64,000 nucleotides of DNA from Gammaproteobacteria bacterium. Lineage in GTDB: Bacteria; Pseudomonadota; Gammaproteobacteria; Burkholderiales; Rhodocyclaceae. The stretch spans positions 248,001 to 312,000 of the forward strand of contig JAHJEO010000018.1 of the NCBI GenBank assembly GCA_018825305.1. The letters run 5' to 3'. A program made the translations under genes and the position numbers. This document shows, one piece after another, positions 63,875 through 64,000 of the stretch. Under the pieces are notes generated by a model. That model did not search any database. It was not told the origin of the DNA and saw nothing but the letters and a program-made list of their open reading frames with translations. Positions within the stretch are counted from its first letter, which is position 1. The number at the start of each line of letters is the position of its first letter.

Positions 63875-64000
63875 GTGAGCATCGAAGGCGTGCTGCAAGA
63901 GGGATTCGTCACCACGTCCCTCGACAAGCTCATCAACTGGACGCGGACCGGGTCGCTCTGGCCCGTGACCTTCGGGCTGGCCTGTTGCGCCATCGAGATG
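63875..64000 (+). CDS. nuoB: NADH-quinone oxidoreductase subunit B, 5' part
   Basis: 42 codons from GTG 63875 to the right edge. [21 protein letters not shown] and [15 protein letters not shown]; the vicinal cysteines bind cluster N2. The rest lies outside the window. Confidence 0.95.
   Translation, partial: MSIEGVLQEGFVTTSLDKLINWTRTGSLWPVTFGLACCAIEM

Overview
The window is GC-rich, gene-dense DNA from a betaproteobacterium, most likely of the Rhodocyclales (Sulfuritalea/Sterolibacterium/Dechloromonas-like). This is inferred from the gene order (dapB-carA-carB-greA-yhbY-rlmE-ftsH-folP-glmM, then pstSCAB-tpiA-secG-tRNA-Leu-nuoAB), from the NnrS/DNR/FNR/HemN cluster typical of facultative denitrifiers, and from protein similarity recalled from memory. 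No phage, insertion sequence, CRISPR array, rRNA or clear pseudogene is visible. No gap between genes exceeds about 190 bases.

Layout. Bases 1-7224 hold respiratory and redox functions: a heme-copper-oxidase-like membrane protein, a DNR-type regulator, NnrS, SirB2, FNR, HemN, a TauE/SafE-like protein and a cytochrome b561. An FNR box lies between fnr and hemN. Bases 7297-12723 are the minus-strand operon queA-tgt-yajC-secD-secF, followed by tRNA-Leu(CAA) and an HPP-family membrane protein. Bases 13890-23212 are the minus-strand chaperone block (hrcA, hemH, grpE, dnaK, dnaJ) with clear sigma-32 promoters at grpE and dnaK. A c-heme chemoreceptor, an EF-hand-like protein and trxC are inserted in it. 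Bases 23343-44086 are plus-strand housekeeping genes (nadK, recN, bamE, dapB, carAB, greA, rlmE, ftsH, folP, glmM) plus fur and yhbY. A seven-gene arsenic cassette (arsR, permease, Cys-rich protein, redox thioredoxin, two arsC, acr3) interrupts the usual ftsH-folP junction.

Bases 45285-60356 look like a phosphate-scarcity island around pstSCAB. It carries olsB and olsA (phosphorus-free ornithine lipids), a PlcP-type metallophosphatase, two GT4 glycosyltransferases of the kind that glycosylate diacylglycerol, diacylglycerol kinase, CYTH and CYTH-CHAD (triphosphate/polyphosphate) proteins, SixA, and an EAL-CBS-GGDEF protein. Similar Pho-box-like sequences precede pstS, the first glycosyltransferase and the EAL gene. 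Together these suggest one PhoB-controlled programme: import phosphate, strip phospholipid head groups, refill the membrane with glycolipids and ornithine lipids, and adjust c-di-GMP.

The most unusual signal is a 24-base dispersed motif, GCCGTNC followed by CGCCAGCGCCGACTTTT. It occurs twelve times (five exact copies, the rest with one to three changes), in genes and between them, in both orientations. It leaves readable peptides in several unrelated proteins and may be a DNA-uptake-like signal or a previously unnoticed repeat family.
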